DNA of 64,000 bases from Terebella lapidaria (taxonomy: Eukaryota > Annelida > Polychaeta > Terebellida > Terebellidae): assembly GCA_949152475.1 (NCBI GenBank), contig OX424555.1, forward strand, positions 57,021,977 to 57,085,976. The letters are read 5' to 3'. Each line of letters opens with the position of its first letter. Position 1 is the stretch's first letter. This document shows positions 10,938-21,850 of this stretch, in pieces. The translations under genes and the position numbers were made by a program. The notes under the pieces are model-generated. The model made no database searches. It was not told the origin of the DNA and worked only from the letters and a program-made list of their open reading frames with translations.

Positions 10938-11850
10938 CCCCGAATCACATGGCCGTCGAACCAGGAATGGAGAAGTACGATAGGCGACTGGTCAGATCTC
11001 CCCTGTGTTGTTGGTGCCATCGAAGCAACATCCTACGAGATTTATATACCAAGCAACGAGCCACAACGAGAGTACTATAGTGGACACAGGAAATATCACT
11101 GCATGCATACACAAACTATCACACCCTGCCAAATGGCATAGAGCGTTGTCCGGCCTAGTTTAGGGTTCAGGTCATGTTGTTGTCAACACTGTAATGCTAA
11201 ATTTTTGGCAGCTGATGTCGACACATGGGGAGTAAAATAATTTTTCTGTGAAATACTGACCTTATTACCTACCTTAGATCGGGGATTCCATGCAGTGTAA
11301 GAGATACCAATGGACAAGTATGTACTGTTCTATTATCCATAGGAGACTGATTTGTTCAGAAATAGGCCCTCGCTCACAGATGTGGTCCACGAATATCCAT
11401 GATTGTACATTGGTGTCTCGTACACTGCATCGAAAAATCGTTCTAAAGTAATATGGTCAGTATTTTCAGAGCAAATATTTTACTCACCATGTATCGTAAT
11501 CAGTTCAGAAAAAGTTAGCCTAACAGCGTTGACAATAACATGACCTGACCCCTAAAAAAAGAACTAGGTCGGTCAACGCTCTATGCCATTTTGCAGGGTG
11601 ATCATAGACAATATCAAGAAAATCTGTTTTGTGCAGTCGAGCTTTTTATGGCATATGAATGACAGACAAACTTTTCAGTACTTGCCAAGTATTGGTCCCA
11701 ACCAAGCTCTACTATTCCCAGGGGAAGCGTGGTTGATTGGTGACAATATATATCCATACCACCATCCTGTTCTTACTGGATTTAGTAGAGCCCAAATGCG
11801 GAGAGATTCGCATAGACTGCAGCAGATGGATGACTGTTACTTAGGATCAT
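10938..11850 (+). pseudogene. PIF/Harbinger (HARBI1-like) transposase, interrupted by a MITE
   Basis: The left part (10938-11121) reads ITWPS, then VVGAIEATSYEIYIPSNEPQ, then YYSGHRKYHC. The right part (11601-11850) continues with IIDN, SFLWHMNDRQTFQ, LLFPGEAWLIGDNIYP and a LTGFSRAQMRRD block. These are the HARBI1-type DDE landmarks in the right order and spacing. The first catalytic aspartate, expected in GAIDGT, is Glu here. The second, in LIGDNIYP, is kept. The frame stops at about 11850, before the third acidic region. A 479-bp MITE splits it; removing the MITE and one 4-bp duplication restores continuity in the same frame. It is not a host gene. Confidence 0.85.
11122..11600. mobile_element. 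479-bp MITE with long TIRs and ATCA target duplication
   Basis: The left terminus CACCCTGCCAAATGGCATAG pairs with the right terminus CTATGCCATTTTGCAGGGTG over about 75 bp of imperfect inverted repeat. Both include the CCTAGTT and GGTCATGTT blocks. The duplicated target ATCA lies at 11118-11121 and 11601-11604. The host sequence on both sides is one Harbinger transposase reading, which confirms the boundaries independently. It has no coding capacity. Confidence 0.93.
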
Positions 11851-13280
11851 AATATTTACTCTGTTGTTTTCTTTTTCCAATCCAAAACTACTCGGCACCC
11901 TCGAAATGTTGTTGTATAAGTTGTAGCAAATCGTTCCATAAATGTCTAAGGGTTTCTCGACTGATGAGCCCCTTCTTATGTTCACCGGAAAGATTTCATT
12001 ACAAAAGGCAGGACACTGACTACAGTGGAGCCGGATCAGGCGGCCGAGTACAGATGATTCCATAGGGCTCAGATGTTCTAAGCTCTCTGTTGGTGCCAGG
12101 GACATACCCAGGACAAATATGCAAATAATCGTTCACTTCAACAATAGTAGAATGATGAGTAACATTTCATGGTGATTATCTAGTATATCGTAATAAATCC
12201 TGATACATGACAATTATTTCAGTTAAGATTTAAACATTTCGTCATCATCACCACTGTAACTTAGTGCAGTTTTTCAAGTTTTTGCACTTCCAAGCACCTT
12301 TTTGACAGAATGTTGGGTTGGTGCCTCAGTTGTGACAATCTGCATCAGTATCGTAGATGAATCACCAATAAGGATTTCAGTAGACAACATTTCTGAAGCT
12401 GGAAATTTGCCGAATCATCACAAACGGTACATGGTAATATTTGCCATACAATATTCAAACCACAAACCTGATATTGTGCCTCGCGGAATAATACATTTTA
12501 TTGATTGGGTTCTTGGCGCTGGTATTCCGTATCAGACGAATTCCATATATCAAAGGGCCAGGAGTGCAATTACCCTGAATGACCCCCGGCGTTTTGCGAC
12601 ATAGACCCTTATTAGGGCATATCCAAGCGAAGAACATTCCTGTAATTATAACCAGTTTCCCATGCCACTGGCTAAACGACTAATGTGCGTTTGGTAATGA
12701 GGCTCTGAGATCCACGATAACGGATGCCTTCTTGATAAGATGTACACTGACATTCATCTCCTCACAATTTCGGAAATGCTTATTACCGTTATGTTCCACG
12801 AATAATTATCATGCCATCCCATGTGTCCTGATTTGATCGCAACTTTCTTGAATATATATGTACCAGTTCATTTCATGACACTACGACCAAGAGATTGTGA
12901 TGCAGTCGGTACAAATAACCGACAGGAACAGTAGAAATAGAAAACGAATTGCTAGAATGTAACATTGAGCCTGGTGTGAAGACAGACAACCATGTAATAG
13001 ACTATAAAACTACTACCAGGAATAAAACTTTCCTGCAGATCAAGACAGTTTGGTAAATGCTATGACCATAAGCTGGCTTGCTATTAGTCAGGAGCGGTCA
13101 CTTACACGGGGCACCAGTCAATATTTGTATACTCTCCAATCTCAATATGGAGCAAAACCGATCGAACGTGAGAACAATGCATGGGACCATGTGTTGAAGC
13201 AAGTGTTATTATGAGACTAATGTCCTTTCAGCTGCTCGTCTGGACTTTTGAGGTAACCGATGGAACGCTGTTTTACTGGG
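11851..13280. other. Unassigned spacer downstream of the Harbinger pseudogene
   Basis: The first part may hold a further eroded piece of the transposase: WSRIRRP can be read near 12025-12045. This is weak. A 100-codon frame at 12302-12604 matches nothing I know and is within chance expectation. No RNA or repeat is seen. Confidence 0.35.
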
Positions 13281-13758
13281 GGGAAACGAAACTTTCCGGA
13301 ACACATGATTTCACCTCCTGATGGCCATTTTGGGGGGTTCATGAGTTTCCTTGTCGTTTTTGTTTTCTCTCGCTTCGTGTGCCTGATGTTACTTTCTGTC
13401 CCCGGACTGTGAGATTGGATGACGGACCCTGTTTTGTTTGCTCACTTCGTATGCCTGATATGACTTTCTGTCCCCGGATTATGAGTTTGGATAACGGACT
13501 CTGTTTTGCTCGCTCGGAATTTTGGGGAATTCATGACGGGTGCCACTAGTGGGGCAGGAAATGCTCACTCTTTCCGGAACACCTGATTTCACCTCCTAAT
13601 GGCCATTTACGGGGGTTCCTGAGTTTCCCTGTCATTTTTGTTTTCTCTCACTTCGTATGCCTGATATGATTTTCTGTCCCCGGACTATGAGATTGGATAA
13701 CGGACCCTGTTTTGTTTGTTCAGAATACTTAATACTGGGTATTGATTCCACGTCTATT
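13281..13758 (+). mobile_element. 3' end fragment of an RT-bearing retroelement
   Basis: This plus-strand fragment shares its sequence with the reverse complement of 15021-15260. Shared landmarks are CCGGAACACCTGATTTCACC, TTCTGTCCCCGGACTATGAG and the end GGGTATTGATTCCACGTCTA. It contains an internal duplication of the TCTGTCCCCGGA block and of the TTTCCGGAACAC block. It ends at about 13758 exactly where the other copies end, so this is the element's 3' terminus. Confidence 0.8.
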
Positions 13759-13840
13759 AGACCAATGGAGGTTTTGCTGCTTGATTTTCTGTATCCCTGG
13801 ACGGTATAAATGTTTTTGTCAATGGCGAGTGGTTTTAGGA

Positions 13841-13859
13841 TGGGGTGGGGGGGGGGGGG
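13841..13859 (+). repeat. Poly-G tract
   Basis: This is a G run interrupted by one T. It is simple sequence with no further meaning apparent. Confidence 0.9.
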
Positions 13860-14508
13860 ATGGCGGTGAAGGGAGTATAACATATTTGGGCCCATGACAT
13901 CAAAGCGCATCATAATGTGCCCTATATCACTGGTACCATAGGAGCACTCCATTCTTACACAAATCCATTCTTACACAAACCACAAACACTTTTTTCAGGT
14001 GACCTCGATAAGTAGACAAGCATTTGAATATATCATCCAGAGGGCCCACATATAGGGAGCTACGTCATTTTCATGGAGACACAATTTCAAGTTAAAGCAG
14101 CTGCCTTCAAATTTATGCAATATTTTCTTCAAAACTAAATCTTGGTGCAACACATCTAATACAAGATTATAAAACATGTGCGCATTGATTTCGACGATTA
14201 CACTCCGTCCGAGTTGTCTTCTCAATCAATTTAACACACATTTTATGCCAGTTTTGTATATAAACAAATGAACTATATCCTTCACACGCAGATGTAAACA
14301 AAGCGTGAAAATGCAAGCTGGACTGACATTTCCACATGCAAAACGGTATATCACTAATTATTTTCTCATAAATACACCATATTTGCAGATACAAACTGAA
14401 AAAATGTACTCAATGGGGAATTTTGAGGCCAATTTGGGCATTTGTTTACATTCGAGTTTGATGGATGCAGTTGAAGAACATGCCAGACTACGGAAGACCG
14501 TTAGTGCC

Positions 14509-14600
14509 AGGTGTGAAATAGATTTAAGTGGCGGCCGCCAATTATCTTGCGCCAGATAATTATGTGGCGGCCCCCAGATGAAGATATTTCCACACCTTGC
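14509..14600. repeat. Imperfect hairpin of about 90 bp
   Basis: The outer arms GGTGTGAAATA and TATTTCCACACC enclose the inner arms GGCGGCCGCCAATTATCT and AGATAATTATGTGGCGGCC around a TGCGCC loop. The symmetrical design and GC-rich middle suggest a remnant of a small palindromic element. A structured RNA is possible, but nothing supports transcription. Confidence 0.6.
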
Positions 14601-15020
14601 AGTATCGGGCCTCAACCGGCTTCCATACCAGACAGTGGACTGAGCGAGAAAAAAAAACGAAATTGATTCTCATTCATAATGAGGCAAACATGTAGGGTCA
14701 TTAGTATGTAAACGCGTTAATGTTCTGTCAAAATCAGTCAGTAATAAATAGACTTGTTGAAACTTGGGGAAAATTTTGTCATTGTTCCTGCTGATATAGC
14801 ATCTAATATAAAATGTTGTTTTTGTTTGTAAAGTGTGTCTTATCCAGTGTTTATTTAATGAAGTGGATATTTCCAACAGGACCAAATGTGGAACTGGGTA
14901 ACGAGAAACAGACAAGACGGACAAGACTGAATCCATAGTCGAGTTTTACAAAATCAATGTGAGTGGTCAAATCCGTGTGATACTGAAGTATCAAAGTCAA
15001 CGCCATGTGAACAGCTGGTG

Positions 15021-16155
15021 AATAGACGTAGAATCAATACCCAGTATTAAGTATTCCGAGCGAACAAAACAGGGTCCGTTATCCAATCTCATAGTCCGGG
15101 GACAGAAAGTCATATCAGGCATACGAAGTGAGAGAAGACAAAAATGACAGGGAAACTCATGAACCCCCAAAATGGCCATTAGGAGGTGAAATCAGGTGTT
15201 CCGGAAAGAGTGAGCATTTCCTGGCCAACTAGTGACACCCGTCATGAATTCCCCAAAATTAACATGAAAATAGATCTAGTTGCATGGCAGTCATGGATTT
15301 GGTGTATTCATCAACCAGATCATGATGACGTCCAGAATATCACAGATACCCAGCCAGATGAGTGTGAGATCAGGTGGTCCGGATATGTCCTGCCCTGCAT
15401 GCGACACCCGCTATGATATCCACACTGGCATATCGAGGAGCAAACATGTACAAAATTGTAAGGGTGAGATGATATCATATGTGACAGTGTTGGCGTAGCT
15501 TTCAACCAAATCATAGTGACGACCACAAAACTTCTTGAATGTCGACCTCATTTAGGACATTACGCATCCCGGTTTGAGCAGTTTAGAAGTCAGAACGTGC
15601 GCTCTGACTATGAATTCCTGGTGAGAGGAACATGCTCTAGCATGACGGATCAACTGGGAGACGTACATGCCATTGGTTGGTGATGCTCGGATATTACTGC
15701 TCAAGACAGGAAAATTGAAAATAGAAAAATCAAAATCGTCACGTTTGTACACGTTTGCCTTTATGGTCAATTTGAAGGCAAATGTCAAAGATAAGTTCGT
15801 CTGGATATATCTGATGTAGGTATTCTCCAAATCTAGGGTTATTCAGGGATATGACATCATCAATATACCTGTGGGTAAACTTGAACGAACTCGTTTCATG
15901 AGATTTTGGATGATCTCAGCTTCATATTAGACAGTATATTGGAGGATTTCCGATAGTAGTGGTGCACAATTGGTTGGATGCCAACCGTTTCATGGAAAAA
16001 ACATCACAAAACTCAACAAATATGTTGTCAATGAGAAATTCAAGCATTCTAACCATATCATGTTCATTATATTTGGTAGCACATTTTGTGTGTTCTTTAA
16101 CAAAATACACTAAATTTTGATAAACCACAAGATATGACCAATTATAATAGTACAT
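15021..16155 (-). mobile_element. Retroelement copy containing an RT pseudogene
   Basis: Read on the minus strand, the element runs from the RT region (about 16155-15415) through a 3' non-coding part. It ends at 15021 with the terminus also seen at 13758 and 33717. The interior carries multiple frameshifts and stops. The 5' end is missing or unrecognisable beyond 16155. The class of retroelement is not settled: the RT resembles a family widespread in marine invertebrates, and I cannot say whether it is Penelope-like or another non-LTR type. Confidence 0.8.
15415..16155 (-). pseudogene. Reverse transcriptase pseudogene
   Basis: On the minus strand the blocks appear in order. YFVKEHT and MLEFLIDNIFVEF come first (about 16100-15995). 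Next is an NCAPLL block in a shifted frame (about 15965), then YEAEIIQNL, RYIDDVISLNNPRFGEYLHQ (about 15885-15815) and IYPDEL. After these come YKRDDFDFSIFNFPVLSSNI (about 15745-15685), MYVSQLIRHARACSSHQEF, LTSKLLKPG and GRHYDLVESY (about 15525). The catalytic YIDD is intact. At least three frameshifts and several stops break the frame, so no protein can be made. The blocks match a conserved metazoan RT family in sequence and order. Confidence 0.88.
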
Positions 16156-16756
16156 ACGATGATCTCACTATATATAAACATAATAGCTTGTCTATTCAGC
16201 TGTCTGTATTGCATTCTTTTTGTATCACTACTTTGTGTAAACATTCTAAACTACAAAGTTCCACGAAGATATTATTAATAAGAAAGCTAACCATATTCAC
16301 AACATCAGTTTTAGTATATTTATATGGATTATCTTAATCAGTTTTCACAGAATAAGCTGTGTTATACTTGACTATACGATATATTGATACCGTTTTGGAG
16401 TAAAAAGTTAGGTTTTTGTAGCTGAGACTTTAATTCGGAATGAGTTTTGTGGTGCACAGGATGGACAATTGTTTTATACTGGACAATATAACAGTCAGTA
16501 GTTTGGGAAGGGATTTTTTGGGACATGATGTGGAACATGAAAATATATCTTTGTATGAAAGGATGTTTGTGTAATTTTGTGATCCAGTATGAACTGGGTG
16601 GTTGATTTTTTCAACATAATGGCAGATCTTTTTTTATACTCCTATGCATCATCCAACATCTGCAACGAGAAAGTAGCTTTAATTTAACTTTCCGATTAAA
16701 AAAATATGTATCGTCACTGAATAGTTGTCAAAAAATTTACAGATCTCTGTTGTAAA

Positions 16757-17080
16757 AAATTGAACAAGACGGCAATCTATCCCAACGTTAAAATTCAGGC
16801 CAAAGCGGAATTTCAGAAATCTGGGCAAATTCCGATATTAGTATTTGGTTCTGTTTACATCCACCAATATGGAAAGTATTGTTTAAATTCTGGACCAGAG
16901 GACACATTGAGGTGTTTGTACATGAATATGCTGATTCCAAAAGATTGCACGCATAGAAAAGTTTGGAAATGCAGAAATCGTATACGGAACCAGAAATTCA
17001 ATGATGGGGCTTATTAAACATTGGGGATAGATTGCCAACGTTTTTTTCAATTTATGCGTCTGAAATTTGGTGTGAAATGG
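16757..17080 (+). mobile_element. MITE copy 2, arms shortened
   Basis: The inner inverted repeats GGCAATCTATCCCAACGTTA (16771) and the matching right arm ending ATTGCC (17036) flank a core related to the 18.2-kb copy in the same orientation. Short parts of the outer arms remain on both sides, for example TTTTTCAATTTATGCGTCTG after 17040. It is truncated at both ends relative to the full element. Confidence 0.8.
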
Positions 17081-17143
17081 GGCATGAGCTGAAGAAAACC
17101 TAACGGCCAGTTCCATGTTTATAGTTTATGTTCTAGGATATAG

Positions 17144-17222
17144 ACGAATTTTAAACTGGCAGTGAGTATGATCGACAAAATAATACACGAATTTTAAACT
17201 GGCAGTGAGTATGATCGACAAC
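17144..17222 (+). repeat. 44-bp tandem duplication
   Basis: ACGAATTTTAAACTGGCAGT followed by GAGTATGATCGACAA occurs at about 17144 and again at about 17188 without change. Nothing coding is involved. Confidence 0.9.
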
Positions 17223-17860
17223 CCGAAGACCGAATCATTAAACAGCAAGGCATGGGCGGTTCTAGGGTTTAACTAACAGGGTCCACTGATTTTCGAGGTT
17301 TAAGAATACATAAAATAAAATGAAATACACAGTTAATGGTATTAAATCTCCGCTGCTTTGTTTTGCCTGTTCTAAACGGAGTTAATTTTGAGCCTCTTGT
17401 ATGCTCTATGCTCTGATTGGTGCTCAGTTTCGCTTTTCATCGTTTTATTCGTGTTGTTCAACAGTGATATATACATCGTTAACTTTAGGTTCATGTATAG
17501 CTAGAAAAAAATCCTTGAGTATTCCGTGTTATTCGTGAGGAAATGACAGCCTCTGAGTGACCGTCAGCAGGAAATACATACAATTTCGCTAATTTTACCG
17601 TTTTGAAATGTCGGATTTCCATTTCAATGGAACATTACACATATTCATGATTGTTGTTGAGAGAGAAATAAGCCAGTGTAGAGATACCTTTGGCTGCACA
17701 ATATCCGTCAATTATGCTTAGACAGTTTTGGGGTTGAAAATGATATATATATCAGCATTGACATAGATAGAATGCGAGGTCTATGCTAGTGATAGTATGG
17801 GCCTCACATATGCCTGTCTTCAAAATGTTTCACATCGGTCGCAGGCGGCACAAATCTAGT

Positions 17861-19155
17861 TTAAGGACTGATTGCACATAACATACCAGTGACGGCAGTG
17901 AGGCACTTTCCCATTGACTTACAGTGTGAATGTAAAGGTAACAAAATCACCAAGACAATACAACCCACAGACCTAAAACTTGGCTAGCACACACACATAT
18001 ACTCATGGATGATAACCGAGACATGATTTCATAAATAATATCGCGGAAGCTGTGCAATTGATGATTAGATAAATCATTTTATACGTTTCACCAAAACGAA
18101 CATTCGTGTGTTCCACTTGACAAACACTGGCTGCTGCTTATATGTATAGTTTGTTGTGGTAAATATAATGAGAATATCTATACTCTGATTTTTCTAACTT
18201 GTTTACACCGGTTTTTGACGATATCACTGCGATGCTAAATGGTAACGTTCTATAACTTGGCTTGCTCCACCTTGGGGACAAACGGCAATTTTATACCAAA
18301 TTTCAGACTTCTATCACAATAATTGAAGAAGTTGGCAATCTACCCCAATGTTAAATGTCAGCTAAAAACGGGATCTCGAGAACCTGAGCTTATTCGAGGA
18401 TTTGATCCTGTTTACAACCATCAGGATTCGAAGTTTTGTTGTAATTTTAGACCAAAAGACACATTGGGGTGTATTCTACACAAAAATGCTGATTTTGAAA
18501 GATTGCACCACTACAAAACCGAGCAGATGCACAAAATTCTGTGCGGACCCAGAAATTAAATGACCGGGCTAAATTTACCATTGGGGTAGATTGCCAACTT
18601 TTTCAATTTTCGAGGTAGAAGTCTGAAATTCGGTGGAGAATTGCCGTTTTACTCCCAGGTGAAGTATGCCTAGTTATGGAACGATAGCGTATAGCATCAC
18701 AAAAATACTAGCGAAAAACAGTGTAAACGAGTTAGAAAAATCAGAGTATATGGCTATACTTTCTGTGAGATGAATACAATGAGCGGAACATTCTTATTCC
18801 CAAACATCTCGGTGCACCCGAGTGCATATCACCCGTGAGTTCTACTAGCATCACTAGCTATTTGCTGTGCAGCATAATCCTTCACTCGCCTTGTTGTGAG
18901 TGTACTTTGTCTACTGAGAAATAGGTCGGAGAATGACATATATGAAAACGATGATTTTAATAGATTTAACATTGATTAGTAAGAAATGGAGTCTCGTTTG
19001 GTAACCCTTGATGGCTAACAATCAGAAAGGCAAAGTTTCACGTTGATTGGAAGTTTGTTTATGTATGAATTTGTTACCTTTACATTTCACGTTATAAATG
19101 AATGGCCACCTGGTCAATTCCAGGTTCATGAAAATTACATGCAATCAATCCTTAA
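17861..19155. mobile_element. Inverted-repeat element A (host of a nested MITE)
   Basis: The left end TTAAGGACTGATTGCACATA and the right end TACATGCAATCAATCCTTAA form terminal inverted repeats. Similarity continues inwards through GTAAAGGTAACAAA over about 90 bp. The element's interior is interrupted by a complete MITE (18181-18748). A reverse-oriented relative at 40236-41663 lacks this MITE. Without the insertion, element A would be about 0.73 kb. It has no coding capacity. Confidence 0.82.
18181..18748 (+). mobile_element. Full-length 568-bp MITE (copy 3) with TA target duplication
   Basis: The termini TACTCTGATTTTTCTAAC and GTTAGAAAAATCAGAGTA begin inverted repeats of roughly 177 bp that run in to the GTTGGCAATCTACCCCAATG block. 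TA lies on each side (18179-18180 and 18749-18750), consistent with a Tc1/mariner-type MITE. The core includes a short open frame (18323-18559) that is part of the MITE and not a gene. Copies 1 and 2 at 2.9 and 16.8 kb are partial. Confidence 0.88.
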
Positions 19156-19198
19156 TGTATCATTTGTTTATTTGCTATACGTTTACGTGATTTGCGAG

Positions 19199-19934
19199 AG
19201 GGCATTACGCGTAAGTACATGAGTAATTTTTTTGTTGATGTTGGGATATTTCATTTCTAATGCGAATCTTTCTCTAGTTTTTACTGCTCAATTGATCAAA
19301 CAAATTCAAGTTCAAGAGATAATGTTTTCACTTGGTAAGCGTCTGTGTGAAAGACACGAAAAACTCTTAGTATTGCCAATTTCAGATCTATGAAGACTGG
19401 GATGAACATAATGACGATAATGATAAATGAGGAGTATCGTCAGTACTTGGATCATGTGCATTACCAGCTCTACCACTCCCGACAACGCTCACGTGCTTCC
19501 CGATGCTGTAACGCGTGTGCAGGTTTTCTCCCTCAGGCTGATACGTGTAAACCACCAAAACCTTCTTGGTTCATAAATTACTCGATTGAACCGACTGGAT
19601 GAATGGTGTAACAATGATTTACCAACATGCACTTCGTTGATTTCAATTGATAACCGATTATACTTCACCAACGAGTGGGAAGCATGCGGTTGTTATCACG
19701 AACTGCGGGTCCATTTTTGTAAATATAACGACGTTTGCAAGTAATTCATAGTAGCAAACGTGATATTTGCTTAGTGGGGAGTTCCGTGGAAACAAAATTT
19801 TAGGAAGAAAATCAACCTTTTCATCAGTTTTCCCTATTCGAAGTGGTTGTCTTTGTCGTTTCCTGTGCTATTACCTCACGAATAACGCGTAATACTCACG
19901 ATTTTACGCGGCACTCTGAGTAACGCGTAATGCC
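19199..19934. mobile_element. Possible inverted-repeat element with GGCATTACGCGT ends
   Basis: GGCATTACGCGTAAGTA at about 19201 faces TAACGCGTAATGCC ending at about 19932. A further TAACGCGTAAT copy lies just inside the right end (about 19883). The inverted match is only about 14-20 bp and no target duplication was found. The three TTACGCGTAA-like palindromes could instead be unrelated protein-binding sites. Confidence 0.4.
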
Positions 19935-20795
19935 TACCCACCGTGTGGAAGCAAATTGCAAGGCAAATGGTAATAATGATGTAGGCACAAAAGTCATCAT
20001 CGAATGATCACCCTTTACACCAACACCCGAAACAAGAGAGAAAAAATAATATTATGCTTGAAGTCGATTGATAGGAACCAAAGTGTAAAATTTCACATGC
20101 ATTATCATACTTTGTAATTTTATGTTGAATTCTGGTGGTTCGATTTCTTTGTTCAGTGTTCTATTCTTCCACACCTGTTTTGAATGTCACAAGGTTCAAC
20201 AACCGCCTGCTCTTCACTAATCAAGAAGCGACCTTATAAATCTTCGTTCCTGGAAATGCATTCATAACACTGATAACTGCTACATACAACTCTATATTGA
20301 TTATTACAGTACTTACATGGCTTATTGCTTACAATTTCAAGCAAAGATATATGCAGTAACGAGGTTGCCGACAATTTAGCTAATTGGGAAGTCACTCCTG
20401 GGTTGATTGCCCATTGTAGTCTCGTGGCTCTAGTTTTACTCCAGCAGGTCATGCACGAGAAGTGCCAAATCAGGCGACTCGGTAAATAGCTGTAAAGTGT
20501 ATTACGAAACATTCAAGTCAGATTCTACTCGCCATGTTTGATAATCCGGAATTATTGGGATCAATAAGGCGACTGTTGCAGAGGAGACGATGCCTTCAAA
20601 TGATAGAAGATTGCAAACGTCACTGCGATGTGAATGAGCATGTTGTGAAAACATTAAGTTTAATAATCCGGCCAAGGACTTATTCTATATTTCACACGCC
20701 ACGCCGAGCATACACTTCATGATGACCACCAACATTGAATACTTTATTTAATCTGTATAAAATGGTCAACCAGTCGGCAACAGTACACACCCCTG
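19935..20795. other. Spacer upstream of the PHYHIP-like cluster
   Basis: I see no element boundary or recognisable frame. A 92-codon minus-strand frame at 20234-20512 matches no family I know. Confidence 0.4.
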
Positions 20796-21436
20796 TATTT
20801 ATATCAATCTGCAACATTGCTCTTATTCCGATGGACGTTATCCCATTGTATGTACGTGTTGAGTATTTTGTGGTATTTTTATTGTCTCGCAATATCATTG
20901 ATAAGCAGTATATCGCGATCAATACATTCGATCAATTATCAAGATGGTTTATGTGGTTATATTGCAGGAAAGCTGTCTCCAATATTTTTTTTTTCAAAAT
21001 TCAACTGTGTTCAAGTTCATACATTATACATATAGGCAAGAACATGTATGTTGAAGGGGAGAATACCAGAAGCTGTAGCTTATAAATGTATCTACCCACA
21101 AAATAAATACAAGTGATAACAAAACGTAATTGAGAACAAAAATAAACAACGAAAAACTCCCTGACTCAGCTGTAATGCTAAAAACATGAATGTCGAAGGT
21201 GAGAATACCAGAAGGGCTACTAGAAACTGTAGCTTATATGAAATATTATAAACGTAAACTCCCTATCTCCCCAACAATAAACACAATTGATGACAAAATA
21301 TAGATATAAAAATAACAAAAATTCCGAAGTGTTCAATCGTGAAGAAGATCCGCAACAAGGCAAATATAATACGGTTGTTTATGTTATTGTATGCATATTG
21401 CCAATTATTGCATGCAGTGTTATTGATATTGTCGAC

Positions 21437-21473
21437 GCCCCCAATCCCCCCCCTCCCCCCCCCCCCCACAATC

Positions 21474-21516
<43 letters not shown>
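21437..21516 (+). repeat. Poly-C followed by (CT)n microsatellite
   Basis: A C-rich run (21437-21468) is followed by about 23 CT dinucleotides. Open frames on either strand across this segment (runs of Leu-Ser, Arg-Glu or Pro) are repeat artefacts. Unit 2 lacks the microsatellite. Confidence 0.95.
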
Positions 21517-21519
<3 letters not shown>

Positions 21520-21850
21520 CAATGTATATCCGCGACCACATAAATTACAGACGAGTATATACGTATTACGGAATCAGGAATTCACGCTATTTTCGGTTTC
21601 GGTGATCATACACAGTGTGTGTACGCTGAATTGCGCAGTTAAAATACAGACGTTGTAAGAGATATGGTGCTAAAACCACTGTCAAACCACAGTCTGTCGT
21701 CGGTGTTACATGAGGATGCAATGTTCACATCGTATAAGCATATAGCCTAGGCCCAGTTAAAATACAGGCGTTGTATGACATGCTTGGTGCTGAAAACACC
21801 ATCAAACCGCATTGGATACACATTGTAGTCACGACAACATTACAGCTGCA

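Noticed and set aside
18323..18559. 78-codon open frame
   Set aside because: It is part of the MITE core and arms and is not kept in the other two copies.
21263..21658. Open frames rich in Pro, Leu-Ser or Arg-Glu
   Set aside because: They are translations of the poly-C and (CT)n microsatellite.
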